A stretch of DNA of 64,000 nt from Cohaesibacter gelatinilyticus. Its GTDB lineage: Bacteria > Pseudomonadota > Alphaproteobacteria > Rhizobiales > Cohaesibacteraceae. The stretch is from positions 124,001 to 188,000 of the forward strand of contig NZ_OBEL01000002.1 of NCBI RefSeq assembly GCF_900215605.1, given 5' to 3'. Shown here in pieces: positions 42,012 to 50,181 of this stretch. Position 1 is the first letter of the stretch, and every line of letters begins with the position of its first letter. The position numbers were made by a program, and so were the translations under genes. Below the pieces are notes generated by a model. It saw only the letters and a list, made by a program, of their open reading frames with translations. It was not told the origin of the DNA and ran no database searches.

Positions 42012-43310
42012 TCACATATTGAGGCGGGTTGCGACGGAGCGAGCATGGGCTTCCAGGCCTTCCTGACGGGCCAGTGTCACGGCAGCTGGGCCGATTTCAC
42101 GCAAATTGTCTGGCTGACAGCGCAGGATGGAGCTGCGTTTGACAAAGTCCAGTGTGCCAAGACCTGAGGAGAAGCGGGCTGAGCGGGCGGTTGGCAGCAC
42201 ATGGTTGGAACCGCCAACATAATCACCCACCGCTTCCGGTGTGAAACGACCAACGAAAATGGCGCCAGCATTACGCACTTTCTCGACCATCTCTTCAGCA
42301 TTGGCCACAGCCAGTTCCAGATGCTCTGGTGCCACGCGATTGGACAAAGCCATGCCGGTTTCCCAATCAGCAACCGTGATCACCGCGCCATAATCGCGCC
42401 AGCTGGCACCAGCAATATCAGCCTTTGGCAAAGTCTTCAGCTGACGCTCAACGGCCTCTTCCACGGCAGTCGCAAAGTCCGCATCATCACTGATCAGAAT
42501 GGACTGGGCAGCGGTATCATGCTCGGCCTGAGCCATCAGATCGACAGCGATCCAATCCGGGTCATTTTCCTTGTCGGCAATCACCAGAACTTCAGACGGA
42601 CCGGCAATCATATCAATGCCAACCAGACCAAAGACCTGACGCTTGGCCGCAGCCACAAAGGCATTGCCCGGACCAACGATCTTGTAAACCGGGTCTATGG
42701 TATCGGTGCCATAAGCCAGTGCGGCCACAGCCTGCGCGCCGCCAATGCGATAAATCTCGTCAACGCCAGCCAACTTGGCCGCAGCCAGAACCAGCGGGTT
42801 CAGCACGCCATCCGGGGTTGGCACAACCATCACCAGCCGCTCAACGCCTGCTACTTTGGCTGGCACGGCATTCATCAAAACGGAAGACGGATAGGCCGCC
42901 AAACCGCCCGGAACATAAAGGCCGACGGCTTCAATCGCAGTCCAGCGAGAGCCAAGCTGCACACCCAGCGCATCTTCATAGATGTCATCTTTTGGCAGCT
43001 GACGCTGGTGGTGAGATTTGATCCGGTCTCGCGCCAGCTCCAAGGCCGCCATGACATCGGGATCAATGCTTGCTACTGCCGCATCAATCTCTTGTTGCGA
43101 GATACGAAGGCCTTTTTCGCGAGCATCAAAACGGTCGAACTTCTGGGTCAGCTCGAACAATGCCTCGTCGCCATGATGCTTAACTTGATCAATGATATCC
43201 CGAACAATAGCGTCAACATCTTCAGACACTTCCCTTTTCATGGAAAGCAGGTCCTGAAAGCGGGCTTCAAAGTCAGCTTGATTGGCATCGAGGCGAATAG
43301 CCATCGTCAT
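42012..43310 (-). CDS. hisD: Histidinol dehydrogenase
   Basis: 432 residues, normal length. Oxidises L-histidinol to histidine in two NAD+ steps using zinc. Visible motifs: VGLYVPGGLAAYPSSVLMNA, KIVGPGNAFVAAAKRQVFG, DMIAGPSEVLVIAD and APEHLELAVANAEE with the catalytic Glu/His residues. Start ATG 43310. Its usual neighbour UPF0262 lies 2.2 kb further along. Confidence 0.96.
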   Translation of the reverse strand: MTMAIRLDANQADFEARFQDLLSMKREVSEDVDAIVRDIIDQVKHHGDEALFELTQKFDRFDAREKGLRISQQEIDAAVASIDPDVMAALELARDRIKSHHQRQLPKDDIYEDALGVQLGSRWTAIEAVGLYVPGGLAAYPSSVLMNAVPAKVAGVERLVMVVPTPDGVLNPLVLAAAKLAGVDEIYRIGGAQAVAALAYGTDTIDPVYKIVGPGNAFVAAAKRQVFGLVGIDMIAGPSEVLVIADKENDPDWIAVDLMAQAEHDTAAQSILISDDADFATAVEEAVERQLKTLPKADIAGASWRDYGAVITVADWETGMALSNRVAPEHLELAVANAEEMVEKVRNAGAIFVGRFTPEAVGDYVGGSNHVLPTARSARFSSGLGTLDFVKRSSILRCQPDNLREIGPAAVTLARQEGLEAHARSVATRLNM

Positions 43311-43685
43311 TTTCCTTTATTCGAGCCTTTATAAGGCACCATCGGCAAATTCCCCGCCTTTATGAGCAAAGCCGCAGCTTTCTTCAAGAGCGAAGAAGCA
43401 CCAAGGGCTCAAAAGATCTTAAAAGACTTCTGCATCATGGGGTTTTTTGTGATCTGGCGCGGAAATGTAAAGCCGAGAATCGTAATATAGGTATGTCTAT
43501 TTGAGAACCGGAGACGAACATTGACAAAGTCAGAGCACAAAAGGACCAGTAGGCAGAGGTCTTTTTGATAAGAAGACATTGCTCAACAAAATTTTACCGA
43601 AACCCTGCTTAGGCGCGTGTGGGCCATAAACTATGAAAATCAAAAGCCCGGCCTGATCAAGATGCTTGGTTCCGGGCTTTTATAT
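43311..43685. other. Region between hisD and the phage-type repressor
   Basis: 375 bp containing the hisD promoter area and, at 43642-43681, a 10-bp hairpin (AAAAGCCCGG / CCGGGCTTTT). The hairpin terminates the minus-strand repressor gene, which stops at 43686. No gene seen, and no tRNA or integrase at this edge of the phage-derived segment. Confidence 0.5.
43642..43681 (-). terminator. Terminator of the CI-like repressor gene
   Basis: Ten perfect base pairs (43642-43651 with 43672-43681), 20-nt loop, T run on both strands. It is 4 bp past the repressor stop. Confidence 0.8.
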
Positions 43686-44309
43686 TCATGGGATCACGGC
43701 GAGGATCGGGGTTGCCGTTTTTATGGTGTCTTTGAATTTCTTGCCATCGGGCAGCGTCAGGGTGGATTCACCGGACGGGCGGGTACTGCCTATGTGGGCG
43801 ATCCGCATGGTGCCATCCGAGAGGGTCACCACGCAGAGGCTATCGGCCAGCTGGCCTTCCACCTCTATCGCATCGCGAAACAAAACAGTCGCTCCATCCC
43901 AGAAAGCAAAAGACCCATCCAGAGCACTGACTTCGGCCGCGACAACGCTTTTATCGGACGCCAGTGAGGTCTTGGCCTTGGCGACAATGTGATATTGCAG
44001 CGCCGTTGGCTCGGCCCGTGCGGACAGAAGGCCATCGCCATCAATCTCGCGCGTCAGCTGAATGGTGGAATTTTCCGGCACTTCATGGATGTCCATTCCG
44101 GCCTGCGCCAGAACTTCCGCCACCGGCACATTGAGAAAGCGCGCCAGTTCCTGGGCTTCGCTCATCTGCAATTTGCGCTGTCCGGACAGAATGCGGCTCA
44201 TGGCAGATGGATCAATCTCCAAATGCTTGGCCGCCTGTCGAAGGCTGGTCCCCTTGTCCTTGAACGCGGTCAGGAACCAATCCTTGTTGATTTTGATATC
44301 AATACCCAT
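43686..44309 (-). CDS. CI-like XRE-family phage repressor
   Basis: 207 residues. N-terminal HTH (KGTSLRQAAKHLEIDPSAMS, RILSGQRKLQMSEAQELARF) and a C-terminal beta-rich domain like an S24/LexA-type regulatory domain but without an obvious Ser-Lys dyad, so RecA-stimulated self-cleavage is uncertain. Start ATG 44309; the 72 upstream in-frame residues run into the operator region. It is divergent from a Cro-like gene, the classic lysogeny switch layout. Confidence 0.8.
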   Translation of the reverse strand: MGIDIKINKDWFLTAFKDKGTSLRQAAKHLEIDPSAMSRILSGQRKLQMSEAQELARFLNVPVAEVLAQAGMDIHEVPENSTIQLTREIDGDGLLSARAEPTALQYHIVAKAKTSLASDKSVVAAEVSALDGSFAFWDGATVLFRDAIEVEGQLADSLCVVTLSDGTMRIAHIGSTRPSGESTLTLPDGKKFKDTIKTATPILAVIP

Positions 44310-44366
44310 AGCACTTTCATCTGTTGCATAATTCGCAACAGATGACAAGAACCGACTTTTCTTATT

Positions 44367-44410
44367 GACGACAAGGTTGTTGTCATCGTATGTTGTGATT
44401 AACACAACAT
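44367..44410. promoter_or_regulatory. Two operator palindromes between CI-like and Cro-like genes
   Basis: Site 1: GACGACAA-GG-TTGTTGTC (44367-44384), 7 of 8 pairs. Site 2: ATGTTGTG-N5-CACAACAT (44390-44410), perfect. A matching half-site ATCACAACATAATG reappears near 44938, upstream of the primase gene. They are the likely binding sites of the divergent repressor and Cro-like proteins. Confidence 0.65.
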
Positions 44411-44427
44411 AATGAGAAATTTTCAAT

Positions 44428-44655
44428 ATGCCCCTCGATACCCGATCCAATACGCCCTGGAATATCGTCCTGCGCAAATTTGGCATGAGCCAGAACCAAC
44501 TGGCTTTTGAGCTCAATTGTGACAAATCGAAAATCTCCCGTGCCCGTCATTACGGCCGCGGACTGATCGATCAGCATACTCAGGTGCGCCTGCTGCGTCT
44601 GGCCAAGCAAAAGGATGTGAACCTGACCAAGGATGACTTGATCCCAGATGTTTGA
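44428..44655 (+). CDS. Cro-like small DNA-binding protein
   Basis: 75 residues with an HTH (KFGMSQNQLAFELNCDKSKI) and a short C-terminal extension. It begins 18 bp after the palindromic operators and is divergent from the CI-like gene. Length and position fit a Cro-type anti-repressor. The stop codon overlaps the start of the following broken zinc-finger gene. Confidence 0.75.
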   Translation: MPLDTRSNTPWNIVLRKFGMSQNQLAFELNCDKSKISRARHYGRGLIDQHTQVRLLRLAKQKDVNLTKDDLIPDV

Positions 44656-44871
44656 GCGCCACTTTACCCCACCGCAACAGGACAGAGCAGGCCAACCCAT
44701 CCCCGGCGCAGCCATAACTTCCCTTCATCCTTGTTGCATTTGCGGCAATTGGGGATCCTTTGGAACAGCGGCAGCCTCAGCCAAGCCTTGAACCGCATTG
44801 ACTGGCCAAGAGATGCCAGACGCAAGCTCGCCGGACGCTATTATTGTTCCCGACATCGACCAAGTTCCTGA
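44648..44871 (+). pseudogene. Frameshifted phage-type zinc-finger protein gene
   Basis: ATG 44648 overlaps the Cro-like stop. The first frame gives MFERHFTPPQQDRAGQ, then SLHPCCICGNWGSFG, but stops at 44791. The neighbouring frame continues with LNRIDWPRDARRKLAGR and YYCSRHRP to a stop at 44871. Together they make the CxxC...CxxH arrangement of small zinc-binding proteins common in alphaproteobacterial prophages. A single -1 shift near 44760-44790 would restore one reading frame, so this is either a decayed gene or a sequencing slip. Confidence 0.6.
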
Positions 44872-45175
44872 CGAGATTTCCCGATGAAGCTCCTTCTCAC
44901 TGACACATGCCATTCGCAGCAATATAGTAATGTCATAATCACAACATAATGCAAATTTCAAGACAAGCCCGTCGGCAACATGCCTCCTCCCGCCTTTCAT
45001 GTTGCCTTGATGGGTTTGGGGTTGAAGACCCTGTGATGAAATAAAGTCTATCATTATGGGGCCTTCAATCTTCCACTGCCCCGGCTTTAATGCCGGGGCT
45101 TTTTTTGTCACCTGACTTTGGCAGCGTGGCATCAGGAATGCCGTGAACATCACGGCATCTCACGATGAGACTGGA
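44872..45175. other. Region upstream of the primase-helicase gene, with terminator
   Basis: Contains an operator-like half-site (ATCACAACATAATG near 44938) and a strong intrinsic terminator at 45078-45106. Anything transcribed rightward from the Cro-like promoter should stop there, so the primase gene needs antitermination or a promoter in the last 70 bp. No intact gene seen. Confidence 0.45.
45078..45106 (+). terminator. Strong intrinsic terminator before the primase gene
   Basis: GCCCCGGC (45078-45085), TTTAAT loop, GCCGGGGC (45092-45099), then a run of seven T. Perfect 8-bp stem. Confidence 0.85.
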
Positions 45176-47554
45176 ATGGGCTACAATACCGACACGATCA
45201 AGAGACTGACCTCTCTGTCTGACATTGCCGCGCAGAATGGGGTCAAACTCTATAAAAGCGGTCGCGAATATGTCGGCCTCTGCCCGTTTCATTCCGAAAA
45301 GACCCCATCCTTTCAGATCTTCATCGGTCATGACGGCCACCAGCATTATCATTGCAAGGGCTGCGGTGCCCATGGCGATGTCATCTCCTTCATCGAAGAT
45401 TTGAAGGGCGTCTCCTTCACTGAAGCCTGCGCCATATTGGGTGGCGAGCAGGAAGCTGATACTGCCTCAATCCCAAACATCTCATCCCTGCCAGAATCAG
45501 CCATCCACGATATCTATGAAGGCATCGAACCTGTCCCTATCGAAGATCACCCCTTCAAGGTCGGTGAATGGCAGCCCCTCTATAATCCCAAGCGCGCAGC
45601 AGAAAGTGGGAACAACGATGATGCCTTTCGCAAGATAAAGCCAAGTCTGGTGCATGACTATCGCGACGCGAATGGCAAACTTTATGGACTGGTGCTACGG
45701 GCCGACCTACCCGGTGGCAGAAAAGAAACACCCATGGTCCGCCATGTGCGTCTGCCCGATGGCCGCACAGTCTGGTCCCGCTTTCCCTTTACCAAACCGC
45801 GCCCGCTTTATGGACTGGAAAGCTTGCGACCTGAGATTAGCCAAGTCATTCTGGTGGAGGGTGAAAAGGCACGCGATCACCTGATGCAGGCAACCAATCG
45901 CTGCGTGCTGAGCTGGCCCGGAGGCACCAATGGCGCACGCCATGTGGATTGGAGCCCACTCAAAGGCAAGGATGTGATCCTCTGGCCCGACCATGACGAG
46001 CCCGGCTACAAAGCCATGCTCCATGGCGACGACGAGGCCCGCAAACCCATCCTCCCCATTGCGCAAATGCTCGGCCGCCTTGGCTGTAAAATCCGCTGGG
46101 TAGATATCAGCAAACAGAACTGGCCGGAGCCTTTACCCAAAGGCTTTGATGCAGCCGATCTGGACTATGACAAAGCCGCATTCGAGAATTTGATGCGAGC
46201 CTGCCTGACGGATTGGCAGGAGATAGCCGAGCGAGCAGAGGCCCCAATTGAAGCCGCACCAATAGAGCAGCAACCGTTGGAGCCTGCGCCTGCCCGCATC
46301 TCAGATACACAATCTGTTGCAGAAGGCATCGACACAGATATCATTCCTCAGCCAGATCCAGACTGGATGCACAATCTGACCTTCAATAAGGACGGGGCGC
46401 TGGTCAAACACTCGACCAACAATCACCTCTCCTATCTGGAACATCATGAAAGCCTGAAAGGCGTCATCAGCTACAATGCCTTTGCCTTGCGCACCATGCT
46501 GGTCGAACGCCCGCCATGGGACTGGATGCATAAGACCCGCTTCGAGCCCCGCCCCATAGAGGATGCCGACTATCCCCGGCTCGCCCAATATATGGAGCAA
46601 GCCTTTGGCCTGACGCCCAAACCAAAGGCCTTGGAAATGCTGGTCGATACTGTAGCCAAGGCCAATAGCTACGACCCGCTGGAGGATTATCTGTTCGGCC
46701 TGCGCTGGGATGGAATCCCCCGCGCGGCTAATCTGCTGAGCGATTATTTCGGCAGCAAAGAAAGCACCTATACCAATATCATTTCCCGCCGCTTTCTTAT
46801 CTCAGCCGTGGCGCGAGCGCTCAATCCCGGCTGCAAGATGGACACGATGCTGATTTTGGAAGGCCCGCAAGGGGCACGAAAATCCTCCGGCATCCGTGCT
46901 CTGTTTGGCGAAGACTTCTTCTCCGATCATATTTCGGACGTCGAGAGCAAGGACGCCATGATGGAACAACAGGGCATCTGGTGTCTGGAAGTAGGAGAAA
47001 TGCATTCCTTCACCAAGAAGGAAGCCAATGCGGTGAAGAAATTCATGACCCAGCAGGTCGACCGCTTCCGCCCACCCTATGGCCGCAACATCATCACCGC
47101 TCCGCGCCGCAGCCTGATGGTCGGCACCATCAACCCCGATGGCGCACCATATCTGAAAGACCCCACCGGCGCCCGACGCTTTTGGCCCGTCATGACGGAT
47201 AGAGTCCAGCGAGAAAAGATAGAAGTCGACCGCGACCAGATCTGGGCGGAGGCAGTCTGCATGTATCAATCCGGCAATGTCTGGTGGATCCAGGAAGAAG
47301 AGCAGGATCTGCTGCAAGCCCAGCAACAGGCCCGCACATCGGGCGATATCTGGGAAGGCGTGCTGGCAGCAAGTGTCAAATATAACGCGACCAGCGCCGG
47401 CTATTATGAGCTAAAAGACGCCATCGCCGCCCTGAACTTGCCCATAGACCGCGCCACCAACCTCCATTTCGACCGCATTGCCAAAGTCTTGCGCAAACTT
47501 GGCTGGAAGCTGGTGGCAGGGTCAACGACAGAATTTGAGAAGGTGGCAGGATAA
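45176..47554 (+). CDS. CHC2 zinc-finger primase fused to VapE/D5-type helicase
   Basis: 792 residues from ATG 45176 (GTG 45143 is possible). N-terminal CHC2 primase zinc finger: CPFHSEKTPSF and YHCKGCGAHGDVISF. A TOPRIM-like region follows (VILVEGEKARDHL; VILWPDHDEPG, about 225-290). The C-terminal VapE/virulence-associated-E ATPase has Walker A LEGPQGARKSSGIR near 560, Walker B-like GIWCLEVGEMHSF near 600 and arginine-finger-like GARRFWPV near 675. Such fusions replicate phages, satellites and plasmids. With the CI/Cro pair it marks a phage-derived segment; no integrase, capsid or packaging gene is visible. Confidence 0.88.
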   Translation: MGYNTDTIKRLTSLSDIAAQNGVKLYKSGREYVGLCPFHSEKTPSFQIFIGHDGHQHYHCKGCGAHGDVISFIEDLKGVSFTEACAILGGEQEADTASIPNISSLPESAIHDIYEGIEPVPIEDHPFKVGEWQPLYNPKRAAESGNNDDAFRKIKPSLVHDYRDANGKLYGLVLRADLPGGRKETPMVRHVRLPDGRTVWSRFPFTKPRPLYGLESLRPEISQVILVEGEKARDHLMQATNRCVLSWPGGTNGARHVDWSPLKGKDVILWPDHDEPGYKAMLHGDDEARKPILPIAQMLGRLGCKIRWVDISKQNWPEPLPKGFDAADLDYDKAAFENLMRACLTDWQEIAERAEAPIEAAPIEQQPLEPAPARISDTQSVAEGIDTDIIPQPDPDWMHNLTFNKDGALVKHSTNNHLSYLEHHESLKGVISYNAFALRTMLVERPPWDWMHKTRFEPRPIEDADYPRLAQYMEQAFGLTPKPKALEMLVDTVAKANSYDPLEDYLFGLRWDGIPRAANLLSDYFGSKESTYTNIISRRFLISAVARALNPGCKMDTMLILEGPQGARKSSGIRALFGEDFFSDHISDVESKDAMMEQQGIWCLEVGEMHSFTKKEANAVKKFMTQQVDRFRPPYGRNIITAPRRSLMVGTINPDGAPYLKDPTGARRFWPVMTDRVQREKIEVDRDQIWAEAVCMYQSGNVWWIQEEEQDLLQAQQQARTSGDIWEGVLAASVKYNATSAGYYELKDAIAALNLPIDRATNLHFDRIAKVLRKLGWKLVAGSTTEFEKVAG

Positions 47555-47606
47555 AGATGCCACCTTCATGCAATTACAGTTTCATTCCCAACAAGCGCAG
47601 GGCTCG

Positions 47607-48365
47607 TCAGAATTTCCCATTGTCGTTCTTCCATTCACTTCTTGGTGCAATTGGGGAAACCGTAGTCCATTGTTCGACAATCTTGCCCTCGGCCACTCGG
47701 AAAAGATGGTAGAGACCCGAATGCAATCCATCCCTGTTTCCTTCAATCATGCAAAGCACGAAATTTCCCTCAGCAAGCACTCGATGCACCTTGTGATAAC
47801 TTAGTCGAGGCTCGCCTTTCTGCTCAGCCTCAAGAGCCCGACGCAAGGCCTCGCTGCCATCTGCTATTTCCGGATCGTGCTGAATCAGATCCTTGGCCAG
47901 ATAATCATCGAGACAGTCCAATTGTCGTTCCACCAATATCTGCTGCGCAAACTGCCTGACCAGTTCCCTGTTGACCTCTGTTTTGTGCCTGTCCACGATA
48001 TCAATCTGACCATCAATCATCGAACGCCCAGACGGATTAAGCGGCTGTTGCATCTGGATATTGTCCCAATGTTCCACCGCCTTGCCCTTTTCAAAGCGAA
48101 AAACCTCGAATGCAATCTCAACGCCATCAAAATCATACTCATTATGGGCAAATGCAAAATCACCATCTTCAAATACCCGAATGAACGTAACCCGGGGCTT
48201 AGTTTTGGCCAATCTCGCAAATAATTCAGCAAGACCAAGACTGCCTTCTCCGGTGCGGGGATTATGCTGAATATATAAATCTTCATTCACCACAGCCGCA
48301 GCCTCGGGATCACCGGTTTCGATGCCCTTGAGAAGCTTCATCAACAATTCTCTTTTTGATGACAT
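47607..48365 (-). CDS. Tandem SnoaL-like domain protein
   Basis: 252 residues with two SnoaL/NTF2-like halves. The first (about 1-115) contains YIQHNPRTGEG, NEYDFDGVEIAFEVFRFEKG and VEHWDNIQMQ. The second (about 130-245) contains LIQHDPEIADG, LYHLFRVAEGKIVEQWTTVS. Each half repeats the pattern QHxP...G and FRxxxGKxVEHW. Predicted to act on small metabolites. It lies, in opposite orientation, between the primase gene and the diverged copy of the primase 3' end. Confidence 0.8.
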   Translation of the reverse strand: MSSKRELLMKLLKGIETGDPEAAAVVNEDLYIQHNPRTGEGSLGLAELFARLAKTKPRVTFIRVFEDGDFAFAHNEYDFDGVEIAFEVFRFEKGKAVEHWDNIQMQQPLNPSGRSMIDGQIDIVDRHKTEVNRELVRQFAQQILVERQLDCLDDYLAKDLIQHDPEIADGSEALRRALEAEQKGEPRLSYHKVHRVLAEGNFVLCMIEGNRDGLHSGLYHLFRVAEGKIVEQWTTVSPIAPRSEWKNDNGKF

Positions 48366-48495
48366 TGGATGATTTTCTCTATTTGGATGACGCTATAAAT
48401 CTCACAGGAATGAATATCCCATAGGTCTAGCCTAAGCGGCAATACCTATGGGTCAGATCATCCGCAACAAGAGTTCCAGATTGGCATTGCCGTCC

Positions 48496-48612
48496 TTGCC
48501 CATAGACCGCGCCACCAACCTGCATTTCGACCGCATCGCCAAAGTCTTGCGAAAACTCGGCTGGAAGCTGGTGCCGGGATCTACGACAGAGTTCGAGAGG
48601 GTAAGACGGTAA
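48496..48612 (+). pseudogene. Orphan 3' end of a second VapE primase gene
   Basis: 38 codons plus stop, starting LPIDRATNLHFDRIAKVLRK and continuing LGWKLVPGSTTEFERVRR. It aligns without gaps to the last 38 codons of the primase gene (47438-47554). DNA differences are mostly silent third-position changes, so it is a diverged homologue rather than a fresh duplication. No start or upstream part is present. It ends 6 bp before the stop of the converging carrier gene. Confidence 0.8.
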
Positions 48613-48618
48613 ACGGCC

Positions 48619-49659
48619 TTAGGCCTTTTCCTCGTCTGCCTTGTTCAGAATGACAGACAGCGCGGTGAGATGCGGGAACTCGATCAGCATGCCAAGGATC
48701 AATGCCGCATAGATTTGTGGCTGATCGGGAAAGGCCACTGCGGTGACTGCCAGCATCAATGGAGCATTGCGGGCGGTGGTTGTCATGCTCAGCAGCACAT
48801 GGTTGCCATGATTAAGCTTGAAACCTTTGCTCAACAGTTCAGTGACGATGAAGCTGATGACAAAGAAGGAGAAGATTGCCAGCCCGATCAGCAGGATATG
48901 CCCGCTTTGGGCAAACAGGACCGCCATATTGGACGCGAAAATGAAAAAGACCAAAGCCGCGATCACAAACGGAATGGACCATGACACCAAAGTGCGGAAA
49001 TGTTCGGCCACCGTCTCTCGAATGACAAAGCGCATGACAAGCTTGACGGCGATGGCAACCAGCAACGGCATGATGAACCAATCCAGAATGGTGGAGCTGA
49101 TATAATCCACATTGACCGGCAAGACCTCATGACCAATTGCATACATCGCATAAGGATAAAGCAGCAGCTGGATCGCCATATTGAGCGGGATCAGTGCTGA
49201 GCCGACATTGGTATTGCCGCCTGCCAACCTGGTGAAACCCAGGAACCAATCGGTACAAGGGGCGATGAAATAGATCACCAAACCGATGAAGAGCAAAGAG
49301 CCACTATCAAAAAACAGTGACGCGATACCATAGGCCAAGATTGGGGTGATCACGAAATTCATCAGAACAGAGACAAAGATGGTTAGTACATTCTGGCGGC
49401 TCAGCTGCAAATCTGGAATGCGCACCTCAAACAAAAGCAAGCTCAGCAACAGCAAGATAGCCCAATCCCCATAAGCACCCACATCACTGGCAGCCGTGGG
49501 GTTGAAATGATGCAGAGCAAAGCCCACCAGAATTGCCAATGCGATCAAGACGCTTTGTCCAATCCTTTGCAGATGCAGCTGATAGTCACCTTTGATGGCG
49601 AACCAGGGAGAGAGTGCGGGCGCTGGTGAAGCTGACGGAGAGATATCGAGATTATTCAT
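48619..49659 (-). CDS. BASS/ACR3-superfamily carrier
   Basis: 346 residues with ten hydrophobic helices. The segment YFIAPCTDWFLGFTRLAGG carries the conserved Cys of the ACR3-like branch, followed by NTNVGSALIPLNMAIQ and TTTARNAPLMLAVTAVAFP. ACR3 proteins export arsenite; other members carry organic anions. A long Zur-like palindrome upstream (49745-49776) argues for induction by zinc shortage rather than arsenic. The N-terminus is Pro/Ser-rich and cytoplasmic. Transported species unknown. Confidence 0.8.
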   Translation of the reverse strand: MNNLDISPSASPAPALSPWFAIKGDYQLHLQRIGQSVLIALAILVGFALHHFNPTAASDVGAYGDWAILLLLSLLLFEVRIPDLQLSRQNVLTIFVSVLMNFVITPILAYGIASLFFDSGSLLFIGLVIYFIAPCTDWFLGFTRLAGGNTNVGSALIPLNMAIQLLLYPYAMYAIGHEVLPVNVDYISSTILDWFIMPLLVAIAVKLVMRFVIRETVAEHFRTLVSWSIPFVIAALVFFIFASNMAVLFAQSGHILLIGLAIFSFFVISFIVTELLSKGFKLNHGNHVLLSMTTTARNAPLMLAVTAVAFPDQPQIYAALILGMLIEFPHLTALSVILNKADEEKA

Positions 49660-49744
49660 GACTATCTCCTGAATTTGCGAGAAATGAGGAAATGAAGAGC
49701 AGCAATCACATTGGTGATTGAAGTGAAGGAGTGGATCTTCTATC

Positions 49745-49776
49745 TATAAATGTAACGTTATACCATTGCATTTATA
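49745..49776. promoter_or_regulatory. Zur-like palindrome between carrier gene and a small gene
   Basis: Arms TATAAATGTAACGTTA and TACCATTGCATTTATA match in 13 of 16 positions around a central GTTATAC. The left half is nearly identical to the sites at 16442 and 51375. It lies 86 bp from the carrier start and 57 bp from the small gene start and could control both. Confidence 0.65.
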
Positions 49777-49832
49777 GAAGCTGGCTGCGCCAGCGAGGCA
49801 TGTATTGAAGTTGGAAGGAGCAGTGAGCGACA

Positions 49833-50066
49833 ATGGTGAAACCCACGACCTATGACGAATGGAAAGACTGCATCACGGTCAAATGCGGCATCGAGCTGAC
49901 CCCGAATTATGTGCGCGAACGGTTGGACGAATTGGCGGACAAGAAAAATTTCAAAACCAGCAAGCTGATCGAGTTCTGGGGAGAGCCCCACTATCGCGAT
50001 ATTGTCACCTGGTTCCAAACCGCAGCAGAAGAGCTCAATCAAACCTCAGACAGTCAGCCGGGCTAA
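49833..50066 (+). CDS. Small protein of unknown function beside a Zur-like box
   Basis: 77 residues, soluble, with a helix-rich sequence (YDEWKDCITVKCGIELTPNY, then LADKKNFKTSKLIEFWGEPH) and two cysteines. ATG 49833 follows GGAAGGAG, though with a long gap. Followed by a terminator hairpin at 50109-50143. No family recognised; zinc-starvation expression is plausible from its position. Confidence 0.6.
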   Translation: MVKPTTYDEWKDCITVKCGIELTPNYVRERLDELADKKNFKTSKLIEFWGEPHYRDIVTWFQTAAEELNQTSDSQPG

Positions 50067-50108
50067 GTACCCGCATAGGCTGCATGTCCAACCCTCTCCC
50101 ACTCCCAA

Positions 50109-50143
50109 ACCGCCCATGAGGGTACCATGACGGGTGGTTTTTT
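50109..50143 (+). terminator. Intrinsic terminator after the 49833 gene
   Basis: ACCGCCC (50109-50115) pairs with GGGTGGT (50132-50138) with one G-T pair, then a T run. It also stands between converging genes. Confidence 0.65.
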
Positions 50144-50181
50144 GGGGGAAAGGGCTCGGCTCAGGACTTAAAAATAAGGCT

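Noticed and set aside
43686-48612. Calling a complete prophage
   Set aside because: No integrase, terminase, capsid, tail or lysis genes and no visible att repeats; only a switch and replication module is present.
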